Source: Arthrobacter gallicola
GTDB taxonomy: Bacteria; Actinomycetota; Actinomycetes; Actinomycetales; Micrococcaceae
DNA length: 64,000 bases
Assembly: GCF_014836775.1 (NCBI RefSeq)
Contig: NZ_JACSQD010000004.1
Coordinates: 51,006 to 115,005 of the forward strand
Direction of reading: 5' to 3'
Positions 45,307 through 53,920 of this stretch are shown piece after piece. The translations under genes were made by a program, and so were the position numbers. Position 1 is the stretch's first letter; each line of letters begins with the position of its first letter. Below the pieces are notes generated by a model. That model ran no database searches, was not told the origin of the DNA, and saw only the letters and a list, made by a program, of their open reading frames with translations.

Positions 45307-45400
45307 CGTCGCCTTTCGGTCGGGCCCCGCCAGGGGAACGGAAATCGATCAGCATGCTGATAAATCCAACCTAGCGGGACCGCGCCCCGGGAGCAATCTG

Positions 45401-46657
45401 CTACTTGAAGAGCTCCTCCCCCACGAATCCGCCCTCCCGGGCACCCGGGGGAACGGCGAACACCGCCGAACCAATCGGCGTCGTCCATTCATTCAACAGG
45501 TCCAGCTTGTCCAGGCGCTCCTGGATCGGCAGGAACTGAGCCGTGACATCGGCCTGGTAGGAAACAAAGACCTGGCCGGCATTGGAGACGGCTCCCCCGG
45601 GCTCCGGCGCGGCGTCGTAGTTGTACGAACGGCGCAGGATCCGCTGGCGCGGATTGTCCGGCCGGGCACGGCGCATGTGTGCGTAGTCCGGTATCACCGG
45701 GAAGCCCAGAGCCGTGACTGCCTCGAAGTCCGGTTCGTCGCGTTCGGAGGAGCCGGTCAGCGGTGCACCGTTGGTCAGCGTCCGCCCAACCGATTCCTCC
45801 CGCCCGCGCCGGTCCAGTTCATCCCAGGTGTCCAGGTTCATCGCAATCCGGCGGACGACGACGGATGTTCCGCCTTCCAGCCACGCCGGGATCTCGGCGT
45901 CGCCCCAGACCACGCGGTGGAACTCGGCGGTGCCCGGGACGGGATTAGCTGAACCGTCCACCTGCCCAAACAGGTTCCGCGCGGTGGTGCCGGCCCGTTC
46001 ACTGCCGTAGGCGCGGCGGAAGCCGGACTGGATCCAGCGCACCGTGGCGAAGCTCCGGCTGTCCTTAAGCAGCATGCGCTGGGCATGGGCCAGGGTCAGC
46101 GGATCATCCGCGCAGAGCTGCAGCAGCAGGTCACCACCGTTCCAGCGTTCCTGCAGCGCGTCGATGCCGAAGGCCGGGAGCGGAGCCAGCCAGCCCGGGA
46201 CCAGGTGCGGGGCCACGGCGGCCACGAGCCGCGGCCCGAATCCGAACGTCACCGTCAGCCTGGCCGGGAGCACCGCCAGTTCCGCTTCCGTGTCCGCCAG
46301 GGCAGCCTGCCCCTGGGTCAGGGCAGCGGCGTCGTCACTGAGCAGGCGCAGCAGGGACCGGATGCGGTCCCTGCCCACGCCGGCGCGCAGATCCAATGCC
46401 ACAAAGGATGCGTGGGCGGGTGGCGGGGTTTCAATGCCTGCCTGATGAAGACCGAAAAACGGGACAATCTGGCTGCCGTTAGCGCCGGCCTCGTCCAGCC
46501 CTGTCCGGACCAGGTCCGGCGCAGCGGATCCGGCCCGGCCGGCGGCCAGCTGCGCGCCGGCTGCGGCAACCGCACCCAGGCCGGCTGCTGCCCCGCCGAA
46601 GAGCAGGTGCCGGCGGGCGACTCCCCCGTTGCGGGGTGGAGCTGATTCCGGGCTCAT
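45401..46657 (-). CDS. efeB: Dye-decolorising peroxidase, EfeB type
   Basis: The 418-residue protein has a twin-arginine signal (RRHLLFGGAAAGLGAVAAAG), the DyP motif FGQVDGSANP with the catalytic Asp (about 231) and YAHMRRARP with the probable proximal haem His (about 318). It would be exported folded with haem. EfeB proteins are described as haem-dependent peroxidases or deferrochelatases that work with EfeU and EfeO in Fe uptake; neither is present here. Instead its ATG overlaps the stop of the PCu(A)C gene by one base, so it is translated with a copper chaperone. Confidence 0.92.
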   Translation of the reverse strand: MSPESAPPRNGGVARRHLLFGGAAAGLGAVAAAGAQLAAGRAGSAAPDLVRTGLDEAGANGSQIVPFFGLHQAGIETPPPAHASFVALDLRAGVGRDRIRSLLRLLSDDAAALTQGQAALADTEAELAVLPARLTVTFGFGPRLVAAVAPHLVPGWLAPLPAFGIDALQERWNGGDLLLQLCADDPLTLAHAQRMLLKDSRSFATVRWIQSGFRRAYGSERAGTTARNLFGQVDGSANPVPGTAEFHRVVWGDAEIPAWLEGGTSVVVRRIAMNLDTWDELDRRGREESVGRTLTNGAPLTGSSERDEPDFEAVTALGFPVIPDYAHMRRARPDNPRQRILRRSYNYDAAPEPGGAVSNAGQVFVSYQADVTAQFLPIQERLDKLDLLNEWTTPIGSAVFAVPPGAREGGFVGEELFK

Positions 46658-47298
46658 CAGTGGTCCACAGTGCCGTGGGTGTCTTCAGTGCCGTGGGCGT
46701 GTTCAGTGCCGTCGGTGTGCTCAGTGCCGTGCGTGTGTTCGGCACCGTCCGTGTCTTCAGCGCCGTGCGTGTGGTCAGCGTCCGCGGCGTCGTCGCCGTA
46801 GTTTTCATTGGCTCCGGCAAAGTCCTTGGCGATGACCTCGATGCCGGTGGTGCTTCCGTCCGCCAGTTCCAGAGTGATCGGCAGCGTGTCTCCCGCAAGC
46901 AGGCCGTCCTCCAGTCCCATCAGCATCAGATGGCTGGCGCCGGGTTCCAGCAGGTATTCGCCACCTGCCGGAATGATGAACCCGCCGTCGATCTCCTGCA
47001 TGGTCATGGCGCCGTCAGCTCCGGCTGCCGTTTCATGCAGTTCAACCGAGGCGGCTGCCGGTGAGCTGGCGGCGACCACGGTGAGATCTTCAGCGCCGCC
47101 GTTTTTCAGGGTTCCGAAGACTCCGGTCATGCCGCCGGCGTCCGCAGCCTTGGCCCAGGCACCGGTGATGGTCAGGGACTGCGCCTGTTCAGCCGCAGCC
47201 GATGAGGCAGAGCCGGGTGCCGGAGCGTCCGCTCCGCAGCCGGCCAGCCCGACGGCGGACAGGGCGAGGACTGCTGCTGCAAGGGTCATTTTTTTCAT
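46657..47298 (-). CDS. PCu(A)C copper chaperone with His/Asp repeat tail
   Basis: This 213-residue lipoprotein (lipobox LAGC, Cys21) has a PCu(A)C domain with the copper ligands of the HxnMx10-25HxM pattern: His in SVELHETAAG, Met in DGAMTMQEID, and HLMLMGL (about 150). Periplasmic or surface PCu(A)C proteins hand Cu(I) to cytochrome oxidase centres. Unusually it ends in a tail of six hexapeptides of the form [HD]x[HD]G[AT]E, ending VDH, with about a dozen His that could bind metal. The ATG at 47298 begins the signal peptide. It is co-translated with efeB and downstream of copC. Confidence 0.9.
   Translation of the reverse strand: MKKMTLAAAVLALSAVGLAGCGADAPAPGSASSAAAEQAQSLTITGAWAKAADAGGMTGVFGTLKNGGAEDLTVVAASSPAAASVELHETAAGADGAMTMQEIDGGFIIPAGGEYLLEPGASHLMLMGLEDGLLAGDTLPITLELADGSTTGIEVIAKDFAGANENYGDDAADADHTHGAEDTDGAEHTHGTEHTDGTEHAHGTEDTHGTVDH
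46666..46773. repeat. 18-bp tandem repeat encoding the His/Asp-rich tail
   Basis: Six degenerate 18-base units encode HTHGAE, DTDGAE, HTHGTE, HTDGTE, HAHGTE and DTHGTV. The third codon positions vary more than the encoded pattern, so the metal-ligand spacing looks selected rather than being fresh slippage. Confidence 0.9.
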
Positions 47299-47440
47299 GG
47301 GGAAGGTACTCCAAAGGGGTAAGTGTCCGGGCACGCATGAGGGGGCCGGGAAAAGGTGTGGGAGTCCTGCGGCGCCGCGCCGGCACCGCAGCATGGGTGG
47401 TGCGCCGGGACTGTCAGGTCCTGCGCATCAAGAGGTGAAG

Positions 47441-48082
47441 CTAAGCGTTGCCGCCGCGGCGGCGCTTGTTCACGACGACTACGATGACGTAGATGATCAC
47501 TCCGATGAGTGCTCCGCCCAGGGCCGTCAGGACCCATCCCAGCGGTCCAAAGGTTACTGTGCTGGTGGTTTCGCCCGGAGCCAGCGCGGTGGCGGATTCT
47601 TCGGGAGCCGGAGTTGTGGCTTCGGCAGTCGGAGTTGCAGCCGCTGTGCCCGCTTCAGCCTGATCGGTGGCAGCGCCGCTGGCCACGGGTGCACCAACGG
47701 TGAAGCTGAACGCACCGGTGATCGGGTGGCCGTCGCTGGAGACCGCGCGCCAGGTGACCTGGTATTCGCCGTCGTCGAGAGCGGGGAGCTTCTGGACCAG
47801 GGTTTCGCGGTTCAGGACCGGCTCGGACTCGGCCAGGTTGGTCCCGGAAGCATCAGCCACGATCACCTGGTTGCCCAGGTCCATCAGTGCGGAGCTGAAC
47901 ACCAGTTCAACTTCAGTGGGCGCTTCGGCCAGCACCGTACCGTCGGCAGGGGTAGCGGAGACAAGTTCATCATGGGCCAGGGCCGGCGGGGCGGCCACCA
48001 GGAAGAGGGCGAGGGCGCCGAACAGAGCGGCTGCCAGCAGGGTGGCACGCGTGCGGGCGTGCTGGAAAAGGGAGGTGGTCAT
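47441..48082 (-). CDS. copC: CopC-domain protein, membrane anchored
   Basis: The 213-residue protein has a signal peptide ending APPALA, and the mature N-terminus starts HDELVSATPADG, the usual CopC start with His as the first copper ligand. The CopC beta-barrel ends near TWRAVSSDGHPITGAFSFTV, where the second conserved His lies (about residue 120). An Ala/Thr/Glu-rich stalk and one membrane helix (LGWVLTALGGALIGVIIYVI) with a basic end follow. It is likely to bind copper outside the cell. PCu(A)C, efeB and a membrane gene are on the same strand. There is no CopD domain. Confidence 0.9.
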   Translation of the reverse strand: MTTSLFQHARTRATLLAAALFGALALFLVAAPPALAHDELVSATPADGTVLAEAPTEVELVFSSALMDLGNQVIVADASGTNLAESEPVLNRETLVQKLPALDDGEYQVTWRAVSSDGHPITGAFSFTVGAPVASGAATDQAEAGTAAATPTAEATTPAPEESATALAPGETTSTVTFGPLGWVLTALGGALIGVIIYVIVVVVNKRRRGGNA

Positions 48083-48137
48083 TACTGCTTTCCGTTCCGT
48101 GGAGAAGTGGGGTTCGTGTGGGTGCGCGGGGAGGCGC

Positions 48138-48755
48138 TTAGGCGGACACGAACGCAGCCGGCGGGCCACGGTGGCGGAAAGCTAACAGGGGTATGCCGAG
48201 ATTGCGCAGGCCGCGCGGGCGGTAGGCGAGAACCAGGGCCACCGGACGGGGCAGGTGTTCCGGAAAGAACAGCGGGAGCAGGGCCCCGGGCCGCAGCCCA
48301 AGAGCTTCGATGAGCCTGCGGGCGGCTTTCTCGCCGCAGGCCAGCAGCCAGACCGTTGCAGCAGCCGCGAGGGCGTGGCTCGCCCACATCAGGAGCCCCG
48401 CGGCGGCGGCGGCCTGGGCTGGTTCGGCCGCGAGGGAACGCTCAGCTATGCCACTGAGGAAGGCGGCGTGGCCGGCATGTCCTGCCTGGGTCCCGACCGT
48501 TGCCGGCGCGGACCCCAGGCTGAACAGGAAGTGGAAAAGTCCCTGGCTGAAGACCACCGCTGCGGAAAGCCGCAGCAGTGAGAGCGAGCGGCCAGCGAGA
48601 AGGCAGCTGACCATTCCGGACAGTGCCAGGGAGAACAGGACGATGGCGGGCTCCGGTGTGGAACCTCCGCCAAGCACATGCGACGCCGAGGCGACAGCCG
48701 TGGCCGCAAATGCTGCGGCCCAGCCACGCACCAGGCGTGCGGCACGCACAGTCAT
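48138..48755 (-). CDS. Polytopic membrane protein of the copper locus, family not recognised
   Basis: GAGGAGGA before the ATG at 48755 fixes the start and gives 205 residues with about five hydrophobic segments (for example LSLLRLSAAVVFSQGLFHFL and AAAAGLLMWASHALAAAATV). His residues recur near membrane faces (GLFHFLFS, TQAGHAGHAAFLSG, MWASHAL), which could bind metal. The end, RPVALVLAYRPRGLRNLGIP then LAFRHRGPPAAFVSA, is basic. I do not recognise a family. The gene lies 55 bases upstream of copC on the same strand, so a copper-related membrane role is plausible but inferred. Confidence 0.7.
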   Translation of the reverse strand: MTVRAARLVRGWAAAFAATAVASASHVLGGGSTPEPAIVLFSLALSGMVSCLLAGRSLSLLRLSAAVVFSQGLFHFLFSLGSAPATVGTQAGHAGHAAFLSGIAERSLAAEPAQAAAAAGLLMWASHALAAAATVWLLACGEKAARRLIEALGLRPGALLPLFFPEHLPRPVALVLAYRPRGLRNLGIPLLAFRHRGPPAAFVSA

Positions 48756-48921
48756 GAGTCCTCCTCGGGCACCGGATGCCGGGCAGGGTGGTGCTCCGGC
48801 CCTGTCATTCTCCCGGAGTTTGGCGGTGCTGTCGAATGGAACGGCACCGCGGTGACGGCCGGGCCGTCCATTCGCCGGCCCCGCCAGCGCGCCGGTGTTT
48901 AGCTCACGCCTCCGGCGTTGA

Positions 48922-49722
48922 TCAGCCGTTGAAGCGGGGCCGCCGCTTTTCCTTGAAGGCGGCAAAACCCTCGGCGTAGTCCCGGGTGCCGCACAGGACG
49001 CCCTGGGCTTTGTTCTCATCCTCCACGGAGTCCCACAGTCCCAGGCGCTGGTCGCGGATCTGGGCGACCAGGTCCTTCGACGCGCGGAAGGCTCCGGTGG
49101 CGCCGGTGGCGACGCGGGCCACGGTGGCACGGGTGGTTTCGAGCAGGTCATTGGCCGGGAAGACGCGGCTGAACAGCCCGGCGGCCACGGCCTCTGAACC
49201 GCTCATCAGGTCCGCGGTGTAAATCAGGTCGAGTGTGCGGTGCGCGCCGAGGCGCTCGGTGAACAGCCAGTGCCCGCCCGAATCCAGGGTCGCGCCGAGG
49301 TTGGCAAACGGCGAGCCGATCTTCGCGTTATCCGCTACGTACACCACGTCCGTGGCCACCAGCAGGCCGAGTCCGACGCCGAGGCACGCGCCGTGGGCGG
49401 CGGCGAAGGTGGGCGCCGGGAAGGCTGCCATCTTCTTCAGCAGCGGAGTGACCAGATCGCCCAGGAAACCGTAGGCATCGTCGTTGGCGGGGTCGACGGC
49501 GGAGATGTCCCGTCCGGCGCAGAACGCCCGGCCCTCCCCGCGCAGCAGCAGCGCCCGCACTCCGGCGGAGGCGGCGTCGTCGTAAGCCTTGGACACATCA
49601 GCCAGTGCCTGCTCGTCGAGGGAGTTCAGCTTTTGCGGAGCGTTCAGCACCACTTCGGCGACGCCGTCGCTGATGCTCAGCTCAACCATGGACTTAGGCT
49701 CAGAGGGGATCTGCTCGCTCAT
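48922..49722 (-). CDS. paaG: Enoyl-CoA hydratase/isomerase, PaaG-like
   Basis: The ATG at 49722 gives 266 residues of the crotonase fold: GRAFCAGRDISAVDPAN (oxyanion loop, about 65) and ACLGVGLGLLVATDVVYVAD (about 108). The segment LGATLDSGGHWLF has an Asp where PaaG has its catalytic Asp136, and the first hydratase Glu is absent, which favours an isomerase. PaaG isomerises the ring-epoxide of phenylacetyl-CoA to oxepin-CoA. It follows paaE by 13 bases as the last gene of the paa operon. A paaF-type hydratase remains a less likely reading. Confidence 0.8.
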   Translation of the reverse strand: MSEQIPSEPKSMVELSISDGVAEVVLNAPQKLNSLDEQALADVSKAYDDAASAGVRALLLRGEGRAFCAGRDISAVDPANDDAYGFLGDLVTPLLKKMAAFPAPTFAAAHGACLGVGLGLLVATDVVYVADNAKIGSPFANLGATLDSGGHWLFTERLGAHRTLDLIYTADLMSGSEAVAAGLFSRVFPANDLLETTRATVARVATGATGAFRASKDLVAQIRDQRLGLWDSVEDENKAQGVLCGTRDYAEGFAAFKEKRRPRFNG

Positions 49723-49735
49723 ATGTTCGGTGCTC

Positions 49736-50899
49736 CTAGGCGTCGTAGTCGACGGTGACTTCGGGGCTGGTGGGGCGGCTCTGGCAGGTGAGGATGTAGC
49801 CCTTTTCGATCTCGTCCGGTTCCAGGGCGTAGTTCTCGTCCATCGACACGGTGCCGGAGACCACCTTGGCCCGGCAGGTGCCGCAGACGCCGCCGGCGCA
49901 GGCGAACGGAACGTCCGGGCGGACGCGCAGCGCAGCGTTGAGGATTGACTCGCGGGCGTGGGTGGGGCTGGCCACCTTGCCCTGCAGTCCGTCGAGCCGG
50001 AAGCTGATCTCGAAGTTGTCTGCGGACGCATCCACCGTGACCGGGCGGCCAATCTGGCCTTCCGGGCGGCCCGGCTGGCCGGTGGTGAAGAGTTCGAAGC
50101 GGATTTTCTCGGCTTCCACGCCGCGTTCGGCCAGAGTGTCCCGGCACAGCTGCACCAGTTCGAAGGGGCCGCAGAGGAACCATTCATCGACGTTGCGGGT
50201 GGGCAGGACGGATTCGATCAGCGATGAGAGTTTCTCCGCATCGATCCGGCCGGAGAGCAGCGGAGAGATGCGTTGTTCCCGGGACAGGACATGGTAGAGG
50301 GCGAACCGGGCGGGGTATTTGTCCTTCAGGTCGGCGAGTTCCTCGAGGAACATCACGTCCATGGCGGCCTTGTTGGCGTAGACCAGGTCAAAACGGACGT
50401 TGTCCGACGCCGCGAGCACGGTCCGGGCGATGGAGATGACCGGCGTGATGCCCGAACCTGCGGCGACGGCGACGAACACGTTTTCCGCGTCGACGTCGAT
50501 GTCCTCGGGGTGGTTCAGCGCCGTCATCGGATGCTTGGAGATGAAGCCGCCCGTGGGGCTCATGACCTCCAGCACGTCTCCGGCCCTGAGGTTGTCATTG
50601 GCCCAGGTGGAGAAACGGCCGCCCAGGTCCCGCTTAATGGCTACCCGGATTTCCCCGGGCTTGGGTTCGGCGCAGATGGAGTAGCTGCGGCGGATGTCCT
50701 GTCCGTCCAGCGTGGTGCGCAGCGCAACGTACTGGCCGGGGAGGTAGTCGAAGGAGCCGGCCAGTTCCTCGGGCACAGCGAAGGTGACTTCAATGGCATC
50801 TTCGGTGAGCCGGCGGACTTCGCTGACCGTCAGCGGATGGAAGGCGGTGCGGCGGGAGGCCGGAGCCGCACCGGCGGCCTCGGTGGTGGAGGTTGTCAT
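49736..50899 (-). CDS. paaE: Phenylacetyl-CoA epoxidase reductase PaaE
   Basis: The 387-residue reductase passes electrons from NADPH to the PaaAC oxygenase. It has a flavin domain (DIRRSYSICAEPKPGEIRVA, about 71), the NAD(P) segment VAVAAGSGITPVISIA and WFLCGPFELVQ, and a C-terminal plant-type [2Fe-2S] ferredoxin with CAGGVCGTC and the final cysteine in LTCQSRP. It follows paaD after two bases in the paaABCDE operon. Length and domain order are normal for the family. The start is an ATG. Confidence 0.95.
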   Translation of the reverse strand: MTTSTTEAAGAAPASRRTAFHPLTVSEVRRLTEDAIEVTFAVPEELAGSFDYLPGQYVALRTTLDGQDIRRSYSICAEPKPGEIRVAIKRDLGGRFSTWANDNLRAGDVLEVMSPTGGFISKHPMTALNHPEDIDVDAENVFVAVAAGSGITPVISIARTVLAASDNVRFDLVYANKAAMDVMFLEELADLKDKYPARFALYHVLSREQRISPLLSGRIDAEKLSSLIESVLPTRNVDEWFLCGPFELVQLCRDTLAERGVEAEKIRFELFTTGQPGRPEGQIGRPVTVDASADNFEISFRLDGLQGKVASPTHARESILNAALRVRPDVPFACAGGVCGTCRAKVVSGTVSMDENYALEPDEIEKGYILTCQSRPTSPEVTVDYDA

Positions 50900-50901
50900 A
50901 G

Positions 50902-51513
50902 TTAGAGCACCTTGAAGTAGTCGAAGGGTTCCCGGCAGTCGCCGCAGACGTACAGCGCTTTGCAGGAGGTGGAGCCAAAGCGGGTCATTTCACGGGTGTT
51001 GAGCGAGGAGCACTGGGGGCACTTGACGCTCAGCCCCAGACGGACGGGTCCCGCTGCCGCACGCCCGGTCGGTGGGGCGATCCCGTAGGCGTTGAGCTTG
51101 GCCTTGCCCGCCTCACTCATCCAGTCCGTGGTCCAGGCCGGTGCGAGCACCAGATCCACCCGGACGCCGGCATAGCCTGCGGCCATCAGTGCCGCCGTCA
51201 CGTCCTCGCGGATCGCGTCCATGGCCGGGCAGCCCGAATACGTGGGAGTGATGGTGGCCCGGACCTGGTTGCCGTCCAGCAGCTCCACGGCCCGCAGCAC
51301 ACCCAGGTCCTCAATGGTGAGGACCGGGATTTCCGGATCGCAGACCGTGGCAGCAATATCCCAGGCGGCAGCGGCTGCCGGGTCCGCCGGGCGGAGCGCC
51401 GTGCTCGAATCCGGGTCTGTGCCGGTGTTCTGGTCCACCCCGGATTCGTGCCGGGCTCCGCTGTGTCCGGAAGCTGCCCCTGACGGGTCCCAGGCCGTGT
51501 GTGTCTGATTCAT
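50902..51513 (-). CDS. paaD: Phenylacetyl-CoA epoxidase assembly protein PaaD
   Basis: This 203-residue protein has a DUF59/MIP18-type domain (VCDPEIPVLTIEDLGVLRAV and TPTYSGCPAMDAIREDV) and a C-terminal zinc ribbon (KCPQCSSLN, VCGDCREPF). PaaD supports insertion of the iron or iron-sulphur centre of the epoxidase. The first 45 residues are a low-complexity Asp/Ser/Thr/Gly extension not in the E. coli protein. It lies five bases after paaC and two before paaE. Confidence 0.93.
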   Translation of the reverse strand: MNQTHTAWDPSGAASGHSGARHESGVDQNTGTDPDSSTALRPADPAAAAAWDIAATVCDPEIPVLTIEDLGVLRAVELLDGNQVRATITPTYSGCPAMDAIREDVTAALMAAGYAGVRVDLVLAPAWTTDWMSEAGKAKLNAYGIAPPTGRAAAGPVRLGLSVKCPQCSSLNTREMTRFGSTSCKALYVCGDCREPFDYFKVL

Positions 51514-51518
51514 GGCTG

Positions 51519-52337
51519 TTACCAGGAAGCGCCGGGATGTTCGCGGGCCAGGACCTGCATTTCCGCCAGGAGCGGGCCCAGGTATTCGCTGTGCAGTCCC
51601 TGACGACCGCCGCCGGGAGCGGACTGAACGTCGGGAACCTGCAGTTCCGCTTCAGCCAGCACCGCGGCGATCTTCTCGTCGAAGGCGGCCCGCAGGGTGG
51701 AGGGCAGGACGGCGGTTCCGTCCAGGGAGCGGACCAGGTCATCGTCCTGGAACAGCTCTCCGACGTAGGGCCAGACCAGTTCCAGGGCGCGGATCATGCG
51801 GGTGCGGGATTCCTCAGTGCCCAGGCTCAGGCGCAGGACCCACTGGGCACTGTGGTCCCGGTGGTAGTCCACTTCCTTGACCGCCTTGGCTGCAATGGCG
51901 GCAAGGGTCTCGTCCTTGGAGGCGAGCATCGCCGTGTACAGCTCGAACTGGTAAAAGGACACCACCAGCTGACGGGCGATGGTCCTGGCGAAGTCACCGT
52001 TTTCCTGCTCGACGATGTGGGCGGAGCGGTAGTCGCCCTCGCCGCGCCAGTACGCCAGGTCATCTTCGGACTTGTCCCAGGCGGTGCCGGCGTAGGTCAG
52101 AAAGGACCGGGCGTGGCCAATCAGGTCCAGGGCGATGTTGGAGAGGGCAATGTCCTCTTCCAGCTCCGGCGCCCGGGAAATCCACCAGCCCAGGCGCTGC
52201 GCCAGGATCAGCGAGTCATCACCGAGACGGAGGGCGTATTCGGCGGTGTCGGCCGGTGCCTTGGCATCCGAGGCGGCAATGTCTTCAGGACGGAGGGCAT
52301 TTCCCGGGGTGATGCGGGTGGCGCTGTCCGAGCTCAC
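51519..52337 (-). CDS. paaC: Phenylacetyl-CoA epoxidase structural subunit PaaC
   Basis: The 272-residue ferritin-like helical protein is the structural partner of PaaA in the ring epoxidase. It shows LGDDSLILAQRLGWWISRAP (about 38), ALSNIALDLIGHARSFLTYA (about 64) and EVDYHRDHSAQWVLRL (about 157). PaaC has lost the full di-iron ligand set that PaaA has. The GTG at 52337 overlaps the paaB stop by four bases (GTGA), so translation is coupled. Confidence 0.95.
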   Translation of the reverse strand: MSSDSATRITPGNALRPEDIAASDAKAPADTAEYALRLGDDSLILAQRLGWWISRAPELEEDIALSNIALDLIGHARSFLTYAGTAWDKSEDDLAYWRGEGDYRSAHIVEQENGDFARTIARQLVVSFYQFELYTAMLASKDETLAAIAAKAVKEVDYHRDHSAQWVLRLSLGTEESRTRMIRALELVWPYVGELFQDDDLVRSLDGTAVLPSTLRAAFDEKIAAVLAEAELQVPDVQSAPGGGRQGLHSEYLGPLLAEMQVLAREHPGASW

Positions 52338-52696
52338 AGGTGCTTCACCCCTTCAGACTTGCGGTAGTACGTGGCGTGCCGGTAGTCCTTGCCCTGCGGG
52401 GACTCGAAGAACTGTCCCCTGGCATCCGGATCACTGGAGATGATGGCTTCAGCGGGGACGACCCAGAGCGAAACGCCTTCATTGCGGCGGGTGTAGAGGT
52501 CGCGGGCGTTGCGGACCGCCATGTCCGCGTCCGGCGCGTGCAGTGAACCTGCGTGCACGTGGGACAGCCCGCGGGAGGAGCGGACAAAAACCTCCCAGAG
52601 CGGCCAGGCCGCGCTGGCGCCCGTACCGGGCTGGGCGGAGGAATCAGTGCCCACCGGCTTGGCGCCGTCGTCACCCGTTGTGGAACCGGAAACCAT
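52334..52696 (-). CDS. paaB: Phenylacetyl-CoA epoxidase subunit PaaB
   Basis: The 120-residue subunit matches PaaB: PLWEVFVRSSRGLSHVHAGS (about 33), then DADMAVRNARDLYTRRNEGV and SLWVVPAEAIISSDPDARGQ. It helps assemble the PaaA-PaaC dimers. The first 30 residues are a polar actinobacterial extension. It begins two bases after the paaA stop. Confidence 0.93.
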   Translation of the reverse strand: MVSGSTTGDDGAKPVGTDSSAQPGTGASAAWPLWEVFVRSSRGLSHVHAGSLHAPDADMAVRNARDLYTRRNEGVSLWVVPAEAIISSDPDARGQFFESPQGKDYRHATYYRKSEGVKHL

Positions 52697-52698
52697 GC

Positions 52699-53688
52699 TT
52701 ATGCCACCTCAGTCTTTCGTGCCTGTTTGGCGGCGTAGGCCGCTGCTGCTTCGCGCACCCAGGCGCCGTTCTCGTGTGCTTCGCGGCGCCGTGCCAGGCG
52801 CTGGGCATTGCATGGGCCGCGGCCGGCGAGGACTTCCTTGAATTCATCCCAGTCCAGGGGCCCGTGCTCCCATTTGCCGGTTTCTTCGTTGAACCGGATC
52901 TGGTCATCGGGGAGGGTCAGGCCCAGGACCTTGACCTGCTCGAAGATCATCCCGACGAACCGCTGCCGCAGTTCATCATTGGAGAAACGCTTGATGTTCC
53001 ACTTCATGGACTGCTGGGAATTCGGCGAATTGTCATCCGGCGGGCCGAACATCATCAGGGACGGGGCATACCAGCGGTTGATTGCGTCCTGCGCCATCTG
53101 CTTCTGCGCCTCGGTGCCGTTGGCCAGTTCGAGCAGGATTTCAAACCCCTGCCGCTGGTGGAAGGACTCTTCCTTGCAGACCCGCACCATGGCCCGGCCG
53201 TAGGGGCCGTAGGAGGCACGGCACAGCGGCACCTGGTTGCAGATGGCAGCGCCGTCCACCAGCCAGCCGATGGCACCCATGTCCGCCCAGCTGCGGGTCG
53301 GGTAGTTGAAGATGCTGGAGTAGCGGGCCTTGCCGGCAATCAGATCCTCGGTCATCTTCTCGCGCGGGGTGCCCAGGGTCTCGGCGGCGGAGTAGAGGTA
53401 GAGTCCGTGCCCGGCTTCGTCCTGCACCTTGGCCATCAGGATGGCCTTCCGCTTCAGCGACGGAGCCCGGGTGATCCAGTTGGCCTCCGGCTGCATTCCG
53501 ACGATTTCCGAATGCGCGTGCTGGGAGATCTGCCGGACCAGGGTCTTGCGGTAGCCCTCCGGCATCCAGTCCCGCGGCTCGATCCGGGAGTCCTCGGCAA
53601 TAATCGCGTCGAAAGCGGCCTGCCCGGCCTGGTCCTCGAATGCCGGGACAGCCTGCAGGTCCCGCTGTGCGTCGGTCTGCGCAGCCAT
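52699..53688 (-). CDS. paaA: Phenylacetyl-CoA epoxidase catalytic subunit PaaA
   Basis: The ATG at 53688 has GAGG eight bases upstream and gives 329 residues. The di-iron ligands are in [31 protein letters not shown] (about 110) and [13 protein letters not shown] (about 190). PaaA epoxidises the ring of phenylacetyl-CoA with O2. The C-terminus includes [20 protein letters not shown]. It is the first gene of the minus-strand paaABCDE-paaG operon. A PaaR-like site lies 67 bases upstream at 53755-53770. An in-frame extension to 53835 would cross that site and is unlikely. Confidence 0.96.
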   Translation of the reverse strand: MAAQTDAQRDLQAVPAFEDQAGQAAFDAIIAEDSRIEPRDWMPEGYRKTLVRQISQHAHSEIVGMQPEANWITRAPSLKRKAILMAKVQDEAGHGLYLYSAAETLGTPREKMTEDLIAGKARYSSIFNYPTRSWADMGAIGWLVDGAAICNQVPLCRASYGPYGRAMVRVCKEESFHQRQGFEILLELANGTEAQKQMAQDAINRWYAPSLMMFGPPDDNSPNSQQSMKWNIKRFSNDELRQRFVGMIFEQVKVLGLTLPDDQIRFNEETGKWEHGPLDWDEFKEVLAGRGPCNAQRLARRREAHENGAWVREAAAAYAAKQARKTEVA

Positions 53689-53754
53689 ATAAGTCACCTC
53701 ACTGTTTTCCACGTGCCCGCGGTCCGGACCGCGGAAGTCGCCCGGCCAATAATT

Positions 53755-53770
53755 ACCGACCGTTCGTTCA
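53755..53770. promoter_or_regulatory. PaaR-type operator before paaA
   Basis: ACCGACCGTTCGTTCA lies 67 bases before the paaA start and resembles sites before paaI, paaR and paaZ. The common form is near ACCG-N6-CGGT, with this copy having CGTT in the right arm. Confidence 0.72.
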
Positions 53771-53920
53771 GGATATGGGTGTGAGCGGCGGCACGTCAAG
53801 ACGGCACCGTTCCGGTGCCGCCGCCCGTCCGGCAAGCTGCCCCGGCACAGTCATATCCTTGGATATGCACACCCAGCGGCTACCTTGGGAATGGCACAGA
53901 TCAGCGGCGGAGGAAGCACC

